Assembly: GCA_950097015.1 (NCBI GenBank)
Contig: CATNEN010000038.1
Span: 14,068,001 to 14,132,000, forward strand
Direction of reading: 5' to 3'
Source of the DNA: Macrostomum hystrix
Lineage: Eukaryota > Platyhelminthes > Macrostomidae
Length of the DNA stretch: 64,000 bases
Shown: positions 11,001 through 20,242 of the stretch, one piece after another
How positions within the stretch are numbered: the stretch's first letter is position 1
Layout of the letters: every line of letters starts with the position of its first letter
Notes under the pieces: generated by a model
What the model was told of the DNA's origin: nothing
Seen by the model: the letters and a program-made list of their open reading frames with translations, nothing else
Database searches by the model: none
Program-made: the position numbers and the translations under genes

Positions 11001-11845
11001 GGTCATTCAGGCTGAGCACAGGAAGCTGATGGGGCAGGACAGCCGCTCGACGGAGGCCATGAAAGCCGCTGTGGCTCAGGTTAGTATAGGATTTGGATTG
11101 GCGAAGGCTTAACGGGTTAGGATCAACGGAGAAGTGATGTTGGCAGTGGAGTGAGGTTGGCGGGTGAGTGAGGTTGGCGATGAGTGTTGGCGGAGGAGTG
11201 AGGTTGGCAGTGGAATGAGGTTGGCGGAGGAGTGAGGTTGGCAGTGGAGTGAGGTTGGCGGAGAAGGGAGGTTGGCAGTGGAATGAGGTTGGCGGAGGAG
11301 TGAGGTTGGCAGTGGAATGAGGTTAGCGGAGGAGTGAGGTTGGCAGTGGAGTGCGGTTGACGGGTGAGTGAGGTTTGCGCATGAGTGTTGGCGGAGGAGT
11401 GAGGTTGGCAGTGGAATGAGTTTGGCGGAGGAGTGAGGTTGGCAGTGGAGTGAGGTTGGCGGGTAAGTGAGGTTGGCGCATGAGTGTTTGCGGAGGAGTG
11501 AGGTTGGCAGTGCAGTGAGGTTGGCGGGTAAGTGAGGTTGGCGCATGAGTGTTTGCGGAGGAGTGAGGTTGGTGGAGGAGGGAGGTTGATGTGATTGCTG
11601 CGCTATATCGGAATGCCCATCAAATCATTCAGAAAGCAATGTCAGAGCTGCACCCATCAATAGTCGGCATGGCTGATGAGAACAAGAAGTTGGCGCAAGA
11701 CATCGAATTCCATCGCGGCCTGAACCACCGACTGCGCGGAGACATTCGCTCCCTGGAAGTCTCTATCGAAGGATTGAAAAGAGACCCTGAGGCAGCCATA
11801 CCTAGCAGCATGTTTCCCCAGATCTTTCGAAAGTATAAAAAGTAA
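8093..11845 (+). CDS. Coiled-coil protein resembling C20orf96 (DUF4618)
   Basis: Function unknown in the family. Proposed exons: 8093-8183, 8346-8503, 8622-8680, 8800-8899, 9019-9118, 9663-9820, 10006-10074, 10978-11079 and 11585-11845. All junctions are GT-AG and in phase, giving about 365 aa. The start ATG (8093) was chosen because its exon ends in phase 1 before GTAAGA and joins the next exon without a stop. The protein is rich in Lys, Glu, Arg and Leu with heptad-like spacing from about residue 60 onward (AREAARLAEEKRKARMKEIK). NYKDKIYPERLVLIHQL resembles the conserved YP-containing core of DUF4618. Codon 30 and the codons between exons are split consistently. The 69-nt exon at 10006 is the least certain. 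The stop TAA overlaps a GTAAGT, so a further splice is possible, but it would end the protein at once. The family name rests on recollection of the motif and length, not on a search. Confidence 0.8.
9155..9622. repeat. 35-bp minisatellite in the C20orf96-like intron 5
   Basis: About 13 copies of a 35-bp unit with core AAAGCATGTCATTCCCATAG. The copies nearest the donor are irregular and include an extra TACCAGCT. It takes up most of the 544-nt intron. Confidence 0.93.
10205..10490. repeat. Imperfect ~36-bp repeat in the C20orf96-like gene
   Basis: About eight copies built on GGACCAATAGGAAGGCGGGG, some truncated to 24-29 bp. Several read GGGGTAAGCTAACG, a strong donor-like sequence in sense orientation. 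Confidence 0.85.
10502..10532. other. Perfect 13-bp inverted repeat, 5-nt loop
   Basis: TCATAGGAGACAG at 10502-10514 is followed by CCCTC and then its exact reverse complement CTGTCTCCTATGA at 10520-10532. It lies in an intron directly after the 36-bp array. It could form an RNA hairpin or cruciform. It does not look like a terminator, and no larger element around it was found. Confidence 0.85.
11105..11590. repeat. 17-bp/34-bp minisatellite reaching the last acceptor
   Basis: About 28 copies of a 17-bp unit alternating between GAGGTTGGCAGTGGAGT and GAGGTTGGCGGAGGAGT. The array runs directly into the 3' splice site: the last intron bases and first exon bases (GGAG|GTTGATG) fit the repeat. 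Confidence 0.93.
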
Positions 11846-12847
11846 GTTAAGAAAAAAAAAATATTTTTGCAAAAATGATGCAAATGGAGTGAATTTCCAG
11901 CTAAACGGAAACCAAAAACGAAGTGACCCGCATTTTAGATGCACCCCGGATATGGACGTCGTTCTGGACATACCCACTCGAAAATTGCCAATTATTTAAA
12001 CTCAACCGCAACATTTTTTTCGAATTCATTCTTAACTGCTTGTGACTCGATGGAAAGCTATTTTTAATGTGACAATTTCACTATGAGTAATTGGCATGGC
12101 AGTGGTTTTAAACGTACCTTCTGTATCTCTGCTGTTGTATTCTTTACTGCTTGTTCTTGTAAAGCCTTTCAAATGCCTGTGACGTACGAAAAAATACAGA
12201 AATTAATAGCAGACTAAAGACCGGCATACTTTAGGTTTTGTCATATCATGAAATGTTTCGTTTGGTGAAGTGAAACAGTGTATTAACATTGTTCTGATCA
12301 CATGCTTCAAATTCAATTCCACTACTCGTCAGTAGTTATTAGGAAAACTATAGCTAATTAAAAGCAGGCAAAATACTAAAAATGAATGAGTGGATGCTGT
12401 TAATTGCTTTACTTGGACTAACTAAAAAGCGAAACGCTTTGTGAAAAACAAAAATGTATAAAAAGGCAAAAATCCTAGAAGAATATTATCAAAGGCAGTG
12501 GCGGCACATGCAGTTTTAATACTGAAGTTTAATTTAAATAAAAATAAAGAGAGAAAAGTGAAGAAAAAAACTAGCTGACTAAGACCAAACAAAAAAGGGC
12601 TAACAAAAAATATTAAGGCCTCGAAATACACTTCAAAAGTTTCACTATTCTGTGAGGATTAACAGTAAATTAATTTCGGTCTGGTTGCGGTATTGTGACA
12701 AGAATATGCTAATGCACCAAATTTTCAGTCCCTACTTAAAGTGATATATCTGATTATGTGACCTTGAGAGACACGCGTTTCTAGTGTGAAAAACAGTTGA
12801 ATAAAAAGTAGAGTATTTAATATATAGAGATATAGACTAGCACAGGG
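11846..12847. other. Convergent 3' flanks, C20orf96-like / cofilin
   Basis: AT-rich sequence without a tandem array. AATAAA on the plus strand near 12536 is a possible distal poly(A) signal for the upstream gene. I did not find a clear reverse-strand AATAAA just beyond the cofilin stop. Confidence 0.35.
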
Positions 12848-13975
12848 CTAGTTGGAGCCCAGATCGCCCTGACGGCACACTTCAATCATGCAGTCCTCCG
12901 TGATTTCGCTCAGCTCGCTGGCCTGCATCTCCTTGTGCACTCCCTGCAGCTTCCGGCGGAGGTCGTTCTTTGACGAGGCGATCAGCATCCGCTGCCGGAT
13001 GGGCAGATTGTCCGGGCTCCTGCGACAGGTGCGACTGGACTGTTTAGCCCATACCACCATCCCTGATGCTTCAGTGGGCTGCCCATACCACCATCCCTGA
13101 TGCTTCAGTTGGCTGCCCATACCACCATCCCTGATGCTTCAGTTGGCTGCCCATACCACCATCCCTGATGCTTCAGTTGGCTGCCCATACCACCATCCCT
13201 GATGCTTCAGTGGGCTGCCCATACCACCATCCCTGATGCTTCAGTTGGCTGCCCATACCACCATCCCTGATGCTTCAGTGGGCTGCCCATACCACCATCC
13301 CTGATGCTTCAGTTGGCTGCCCATACCACCATCCCTGATGCTTCAGTGGGCTGCCCATACCACCATCCCTGATGCTTCAGTTGGCTGCCCATACCACCAT
13401 CCCTGATGCTTCAGTTGGCTGCCCATACCACCATCCCTGATGCTTCAGTGGGCTGCCCATACCACCATCCCTGATGCTTCAGTGGGCTGCCCATACCACC
13501 ATCCCTGATGCTTCAGTTGGCTGCCCATACCACCATCCCTGATGCTTCAGTGGGCTGCCCATACCACCATCCCTGATGCTTCAGTGGGCTGCCCATACCA
13601 CCATCCCTGATGCTTCAGTTGGCTGCCCATACCACCATCCCTGATGCTTCAGTGGGCTACCACTGGCACAAAAGTACACAGATTCTAAGGCACGAAAACT
13701 CACCAGCTGACAAAAACGAGCTTGTTGCGTTTCTGCTTGGACTCTACTAGCTCATACTCAATATCGTACACGCCGTAGACGCCCCGACCTTGATCCTGAT
13801 AGGCCTTCAGATCGGCTAGGAACTCATCATAAGGCGTTGTTAAGGGCGCCCTCTTCAGCACTCCAATCTCCTTGTCGCTATTCACAAGGCCTAGCAGCAG
13901 GTAACGATCTGTGTGCCGCGTCTTGATCTCACTGAAGGCCTGAAGCACTTCATCTTGAATTTTCACACCAGACGC
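12848..13975 (-). CDS. ADF/cofilin
   Basis: Actin-severing and depolymerising factor of the cytoplasm. Exons on the minus strand: 13975-13704 and 13019-12848, which with an initiator Met make 148 aa, the usual invertebrate length. Exon 2 begins ASGVKIQDEV, so the N-terminus is M-ASGV with the Ser3 that LIM kinase phosphorylates to switch cofilin off. The rest follows the single ADF-homology domain: YGVYDIEYELVESKQKRNKL, then FVSWSPDNLPIRQRMLIASSK and LQGVHKEMQASELSEI (long actin-binding helix). The junction splits a Trp codon (TG|G). The first exon, which in animal cofilins often holds only the ATG, must lie upstream of 13977. I could not place it with confidence. The 684-nt intron is mostly a 34-bp array. 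Confidence 0.95.
13035..13665. repeat. 34-bp minisatellite in the cofilin intron
   Basis: About 18 copies of a 34-bp unit with core CATACCACCATCCCTGATGC. Units differ almost only by TTCAGTT versus TTCAGTG, which alternate irregularly. That is very low divergence, so recent amplification or homogenisation is likely. Confidence 0.95.
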
Positions 13976-16020
13976 CTGAAAGATTTTGGTAAAATCTTGT
14001 CTTATTCTTTGTCTAGAATACTTCTGGTTATCTTCTTGACAACATTGTTAGCAATAATGTAGACATTTCTATACACATAGCTTTACCCAATTACATGAAA
14101 TTGCTTATATATCGTTTCACAAATATAAATTGGCTCTTGTCTTGGCCATATATTCAAATTGTTTAACATACTAGTGATGCTTTTAGTAATAAATAAGAAT
14201 AGTTACTGAAATAGTATAGTCCCATGATAGACCAACCTTTTTTATTTGCATCTCTGTTACTTTACCAAATATATTTAGTTAAAAGATAAAGACCTAAATT
14301 TTTATTCAGCATAATTTTGACATTGCTAATTTGACAGATTATGTTTTGTAGCTGACGTAAACAGATTATTAATCATCATGTAAATAATTATCAACAAAAA
14401 ACCATTACAAACTAATTAAATAGAACAATTTACTTTAAAGTGAAAAAAATCAATTTTTTAAAATGTAATATAAAGGGTAGGGTATAAAAATATTTATAAT
14501 TTAATCCCTACAAACTCTAACTTAATGCACCAACCTAAAACGAAATAAACTAACTTAAACTAACTGTTGTAACAAACATAACACAACCTATTTTTATTAA
14601 AAAAGGTAAATGCTAAAACTTGATTTACACAAAATATTTTCTTAAAAAGAAATATAATTCTAGAACCTCCTGTAGTTGCACAAGCACATTCTACTGTATC
14701 CCCAATTCTAGAAGTTTCCCGTGCACTTGACTTTTCTGGAATGTTCTCCTGCCAGTGTATATATACAAACACCCACTCACACATGCTATCCAAGTACTTC
14801 TAGCAGGCTTCTAACCAACTGCCTCCTCCAATCAATTATCTACAGGCCATACTGCCACACGGCCACAAATATACGCTGCTACCTACTACTACTACTCAAT
14901 TGGAATCATTTGTTCTGCTTACTTCCTACGCGGAGATACAGCAATCTGTTTCGAAGAAACTTATTGCGAAATACATTTAGACATCTAAATTTTGGGGGTA
15001 TCGGCCGATACATCGATACCCCTGGCTACGTCACTGCTGATGCTTCTTCACCGCCAAGTAGCCCGAACAATGAAAGGAAGGCCGAAAAATGCGTCTCTGA
15101 CTAAAGTGACAAACTCGTAATTTTCATAATGGCAGGCAGACTACTGGACTGAGGTGTCTTAGAAAACGCAATAACTACAAATTATATTTATTTTTTCTTA
15201 AGTATAACAAATATTAAGACAGCAACACAAAGAAAGAACCAAATCAAACCAAAAAGATAAAACCCGTATTACTATAAAGGATTTTAACACTTGCACTTTA
15301 TTTTTTCTTTTATAAGTGCACTAACTTTAGAAGAAACCCGAACTTTTGAGTTTATTCAACTTTTTACGATTTTCTAGTTTTAACACGTTTCGAGAGCTTA
15401 GACACATTGAGAAACCATTTGCGTGTAGTGTTACGGAATGCTTTGATGTCGATTACGATGACCTATCATCTATCAAGTAGTTCGACTATAAAACTTTCTG
15501 TGACCATAGGATCCATAGCTTAGGCCTTAAAATTTACTTGATCTATCCACTAGTTTCCTATGTGGAGTTATTTCTATATGAAGTATACTTAAAAATTCCA
15601 TTTACCATAAGAGCTTGTATTAAAAGTTCAAGATTTTTACAGTTGATGCAATGGCTTCCCATATTTATATTATGCTTTTTGCATATCCTTTTAAGGGATA
15701 TTATGTACTTAGCCTATTTAATATAATCATTTTAAAAAGCAAAAAAGCTGGCTAGTATATTTTAGCTAGCTTTTGAATGCAGGTTTGATTTCTTAGTATG
15801 AAATAATATTACAAGATATATCACAAGATAGCTTCTTTAAAATCATAATTGCATTACTTTTTCTTTCCTTTTCAATATTTATAACTATCTATAAGTATCT
15901 ATAAATATTGTTATTTCTATGATGTGTATATGTGTACTATTTATTTTTATTTCTATTATCTCATTTTGTTTCCTTCATAAAAGGAAACCTGATACCTCCA
16001 ATTTCATTCCAGACTGTCGA
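13976..16020. other. Divergent region between cofilin and the ACOT13-like gene
   Basis: AT-rich sequence that should contain cofilin exon 1 (ATG followed at once by GT, minus strand) and the promoters of both genes. Several minus-strand ATG|GT candidates exist (for example near 14400, 15400 and 15490), but none has a donor good enough to choose. A transposon-like terminus lies at 14995-15036. Confidence 0.35.
14995..15036 (-). mobile_element. Possible DNA-transposon terminus (hAT-like)
   Basis: On the minus strand the segment begins CAGTGACGTAGCCAGGGG, very like the CAGTGGCGTAGCCAGG ends of many hAT-type elements. Next to it is an imperfect hairpin (GGGTATCG ... CGATACCC). I did not find the matching second terminus or an 8-bp target duplication, so it may be a lone relic. 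Confidence 0.4.
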
Positions 16021-17092
16021 ATGGCTTTCAATTCTGCAAAACAGCTAGCCAAGCTTGGACAATATCTGCAGAAGTTTTGCCAAGGAAATGACTTTAATAG
16101 AGTGATGGCAAAGGTATTTTAATCTTTCATTATGCTACAATTCAATGGGTCTTTGACTTTTACTTTTAGCTCACTTCCAGTTGAAAGACCATGGGGTTGA
16201 AGATATTATATAATAAAAAATTTAATTATTGAAGAATATTGCTAAATTTCTAATCAAAATAATCTTCCTATTGGAAACTAGGATAGACCACAGACTGATC
16301 TAAACCTCAAATGATTAACTATTATTTTGTTATCTCAGTCTTTTTGCCTACTTTCTAGGCCATTCCAGTTGCCTGCACTAAGAATAGCTGTACATTTGAG
16401 CTGCGCATTGACGAAGAGCACAGCAATGCTTATGGAACTCTGCATGGCGGTATGACTGCCACACTGCTTGACACCATGACAACTGTGGCACTGGTTGCTA
16501 ATGACTCACCACCTGGTGTCTCCGTGGAGCTCTCTGTCTCGTGAGTGTAAAGCTGAACAATGCACCAACCGAATAAGTCGCACGTGCCATTCAATCTAAA
16601 TTACTAACCAATCACATTCGCCAACCAATCCCATTCGTCAACCAATCCCATTCGTCAACCAATCAAATTCGCCAACCAATCCCATTCGTCAACCAATCCC
16701 ATTCGTCAACCAATCCCATTCGCCAACCAATCTTATTCGCCAGCCAATCCCATTCGCCAACCAATCACATTTGCCAATCAATCACATACGCCAACCGATC
16801 ACATTCGCCAACCAATCCCATTTGTCAACCAATCCCATTCGCCAACCAATCACATTTGCCAATCAATCACATACGCCAACCAATCACATTTGCCAATCAA
16901 TCACATACGCCAACAAATCACATTCGCCAACAAATTTGCAGCTATATGCGCCCGGCCGCTGTGGGCAGCACTATTCTAATCCACTCCGAGCTAGTGAAAA
17001 TGGGCAAATCTTTGGCCTTCTTAACTAGCGAATTTCGCGACAAAGAATCTGGCAAGCTGATTGCTACAGGGAAGCACATCAAGCATCTCTAG
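16021..17092 (+). CDS. ACOT13: Acyl-CoA thioesterase 13-like hotdog protein
   Basis: Hydrolyses acyl-CoA to free acid and CoA; the vertebrate protein is mitochondria-associated and tetrameric. Exons 16021-16113, 16359-16540 and 16942-17092 give 141 aa (human 140). The hotdog core is plain: EEHSNAYGTLHGGMTATLLD carries the Asn and HGG of the active-site loop and, at the end, the Asp of the helix that serves as catalytic acid. GVSVELSVSYMRPAAVGSTI and SGKLIATGKHIKHL follow the family's last strands. ATG 16021 is taken as start because it matches the family N-terminus and lies only 8 nt after TTCATTCCAG, an acceptor-like site that could serve a 5'UTR intron or a trans-spliced leader. AATAAA at 17236. 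Confidence 0.93.
16605..16936. repeat. 17-bp minisatellite in the ACOT13-like intron 2
   Basis: About 20 copies of 17-bp units such as CAATCCCATTCGTCAAC and CAATCACATTCGCCAAC, more diverged toward the 3' end. It stops only about 6 nt before the acceptor CAG at 16939-16941. Confidence 0.92.
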
Positions 17093-18339
17093 TCTTTGTT
17101 GCGAAAACTTTGCTGGATTACCTATAAATATGTCTGTGCTTCTCTGTAGATTTAACTATTTTAAACTTTGTCAGCCAGTCTTTGTCATCAAACTGCAATT
17201 AACGGTAGAGAATCGCTGACGTTTTTGCTAGCTAGAATAAATTGGTCCGGATGTTTATTATTAGTAAATATTTAGTAAATAATTGCCTAAATATAGACTC
17301 TTTTCTTCCTTTTTGTTTGCTTTTGGTAATTTAAACTATGAGACGGCCAAGAAAAGACATGAAAGTATTTTTGTGACCCTCTCGATGCAAGAATAAACAT
17401 CTTGAGACCATATTGATGCGAGAATCAAGATTTTGAAACTTTTGTCATTAGAGAATTGAGATTTGTCAGTAGTATGAATAGCACTTTATTTTGGAGTTGT
17501 GCAAAGTACCCCGTGAACTAATTAGGCAAAACATTTTTATATGTATTTTTTATGAAATTCCAGTATATAATAAGAATCAGTCCATGGACTGGAGGGCGCC
17601 ACACCCACCCTCGATTACCCCAACTGATGCCGGTACCCATTCAACAGTTGGGTGAACTGAAGCAATGCAGAGTTAAGAGTTTTGCTAAATTGTTTTTGGC
17701 AAATTGTTTCAGTGAAGTCGGGAATCGAACTCCCGACCTAGGCTACGACACTAGACTACAATCCCTATAAGTCTCTAGGAAAAGCTTACTGGAAAACTTG
17801 GACTGAATATATTACACAGAATGTGAATTCGTTGTACAGTATGCAAACCCACTGGAGAAACTCGAAAACTAGTTCTGCTAAACTTTGGACTGAGTTTGCC
17901 TGAGTTTGACTGAGTATACTGTAGTCTTGTGGCATCTCACTCGAACTGTACCGTACGTACCGCTTACCGGCAGCTGAAGGAAAGAGAACTCAGCCTAGAT
18001 AGCATTCTGTGTGCAATACTCGAGTAGGAACAAAATGCTTTCGGTGTGGTTCCAGTGTTCATTACAATGTGCGTTCCTTTGGCCACATAGAAACTAAAAA
18101 GCATCAAATTTTCTTCTCTCCCTCTAAATTCAGAGTCTCCAATTCTCTCTCTCGCTTTGTCTCTTTTCATTCCAGCTGCAAATTATTCTGTCCCTTCTTA
18201 CAACTGGCTCAGGTTTATTTTTCCGCACACTATACTCAAACTGCAGAAACTATTCATTTTAGTTGAGAGAATAAAACTCATTAGCGTCCTCGACCTCGCG
18301 CTGTAATCTCACATTGGGGTTAATTGGAGCCTGGCTACC
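17093..18339. other. Intergenic region, ACOT13-like to SEC14-like
   Basis: Contains the 3' flank of the thioesterase gene (AATAAA 17236 and near 17391), a minus-strand SINE at 17574-17765, and the presumed promoter and 5'UTR of the SEC14-like gene. No tandem array is present. No other coding sequence is convincing. Confidence 0.4.
17574..17765 (-). mobile_element. tRNA-derived SINE
   Basis: Minus-strand copy. The box-B-like GTCGGGAGTTCGATTCCCGA comes from the tRNA head, followed by a damaged central block and CACCCAACTGTTGAATGGGT. The tail block CCAGTCCATGGACTG is shared with the copies at 28186 and 60592. Confidence 0.75.
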
Positions 18340-20137
18340 ATGTCTACAACGGACTTCCGGCTGCCGCCGAATGAGAACACTTTTAGCCGACAGGCGGAGG
18401 CTGACATGCGCGATCCGAAGAAGCGAGCCGCCTTTGGCGCGTTGAAAAAAAATATCCGCGACATCTGGGAGCCTAAGTTTGATGACGACTTCCAGCTGTA
18501 CAGATTTCTGCGCGCCAGGGACTTTGACTTGGCCAAGTCTGAGCAGATGCTCAGGGCTCACCTGCGTTGGCGTAGGGAGCTCAAAATTGATGATCTTGTC
18601 AGCAGATACCAGGTAGGACCATGTTCCATTGATTTCTTGCCAACTTCATTTTACCAGCTATGGTGTGATATAAATCAGGTGTGATGTGAATCAGGTGTGA
18701 TATGAATCAGGTGTGATATGAATCAGGTGTGATATGAATCAGGTGTGATGTGAATCAGGTGTGATATGAATCAGGTGTGATATGAATCAGGTGTGATATG
18801 AATCAGGTGTGATGTGAATCAGGTGTGATATGAATCAGGTGTGATATGAATCATGTGTGATATGAATCAGGTGTGATATGAATCAGTTGTCCTTCACGCC
18901 GCTGCCGCAGATGAAAGAAGTCCTGTCCAAGTATTTCACTGGCGGGCTGTGCGGTCACGACAAGGAGGACAGGCCGGTCTACTACGACCCAATCGGCTGC
19001 ATCGATCCTCAGGGCATCGCCAGGTCCGCCAGCCGCGAGGACCTGTTCATCAGCCGGATCTATCAAGCGGAGAAAATAGTCGAGCAGCTGCTGCCGGAGG
19101 TTCGGGCTCGCACTGGCAAGGCCATCTACGGCGTGACATTCGTGTACGACATGCAGCACTTCGGCAAGAAGCACATGTGGCGGCCCAGCCTGGAATTCTA
19201 CGGCGATCTGGCCCGCACCTGCGAGCAGAACTACCCGGAGACGATCGGCATCGTGTTCATCATCAACGCGCCCGCCATCTTTCCAGTTGTCTTCAACCTG
19301 TTGAAGCCGCTGTTTAATCCGGCCACCCAGGACAAGATTCACATCCTGGGCAGCGGCTATCAGCGCACTCTGCTGCAGTACATCGACGCTGACCAACTGC
19401 CGGCTATCTACGGCGGCAATCGTCGAGATCCGGACGGAGATCCGCGTTGTCGCACGGAGATCTGCTACGGCGGGCCCGTGCCCGAGAGCTACTACCTGAA
19501 GCCGAAATACCCCGACAGCATGCAGTCACAGCACATCGGCCGCCGGTCGAAGCATCGAGTCAGCGTCACCGTGCCAGCAGGGCAGCCACAGCGCTACATC
19601 GAATGGGATTTTGTCACCAACGACGGCGATTTGGGCTTCGAATTGGCCTACAAAGACTCCAACAAAGACAAGGAGAAGGTTTTGGTCTATCCCTACAGGA
19701 AAGTGAACTGCGGAATGTGCCCGTTCTCTGGCATCATGGCTTGCCCGAAGCCGGGCGTCTATGAGGCTACCTTCGACAATTCGTTCAGCTGGCTGAGGAC
19801 AAAGAAGCTGCGATATTATCTGGAGGTGGTGACCGACCTTCGCGGTCAGGAGCCGATCGACGCTGCGGTTCTGGCCAATCTGGCACCCAGCTTCCATGTC
19901 AGCGACTCCTTCGCCAATAATCTGGAGCAGCAGGGCAACGATGATGACTCGGCCAGCAATGATAGCGATGAGGTCGTCAGCAACGGCGTTGCTGCCTGCA
20001 GCCTGGAGAGTGGGTCCGCGGCTGCTCAGCCAGCCACCGCTGCGGCTGCGGCTGCTGCGAGCGCTGCTGACGACGTGTCCGACGCTGAGTCTGATGACAG
20101 TTTCAAGACAGTCAGTTCGTCAGGCTCCAAGCACTGA
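18340..20137 (+). CDS. SEC14-like lipid-transfer protein (CRAL-TRIO + GOLD)
   Basis: Cytosolic protein expected to bind and shuttle a hydrophobic ligand such as phosphatidylinositol, tocopherol or squalene. Exons 18340-18612 and 18887-20137 give 507 aa. Residues ~40-90 form the CRAL-TRIO N-terminal helical part (FLRARDFDLAKSEQMLRAHL). The lipid-binding CRAL-TRIO domain covers ~100-270 (CGHDKEDRPVYYDPIG, VTFVYDMQHFGKKHMWRP, ENYPETIGIVFIINAP, LPAIYGGNRRDPDGDPRC). A GOLD beta-sandwich covers ~300-395 (WDFVTNDGDLGFELAYKD, GVYEATFDNSFSWLRTKKL). This order is that of animal SEC14L1-4; SEC14L2 is the nearest I can name. The last ~110 residues are an added Ser/Asp/Ala-rich tail (poly-Ala near 470, then DDVSDAESDDSFKTVSSS), probably disordered and phosphorylated. 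The ATG has a good context (CTACCATG). The single intron is phase 0. Confidence 0.95.
18677..18886. repeat. 16-bp repeat GTGTGATATGAATCAG forming the 3' end of an intron
   Basis: Thirteen consecutive copies with rare changes (GATGTGAAT, AATCATG). Each unit begins with GT and ends with AG. The AG of the last unit (18885-18886) is the acceptor used to enter exon 2. The array makes up about three quarters of the 274-nt intron. Confidence 0.96.
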
Positions 20138-20242
20138 GAGTAGCACTATAACTAGAAGAGCTCTTTGATTTAAATTTCCTAACGGCCACCTGATTGCTTG
20201 CTGACTTCCTTGCTCCAATTTGATTTGACTTACTTAACTAAC

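Noticed and set aside
14721-15104. 127-codon plus-strand frame
   Set aside because: It runs through an AT-rich non-coding stretch and the transposon-like terminus. Composition and content are not protein-like.
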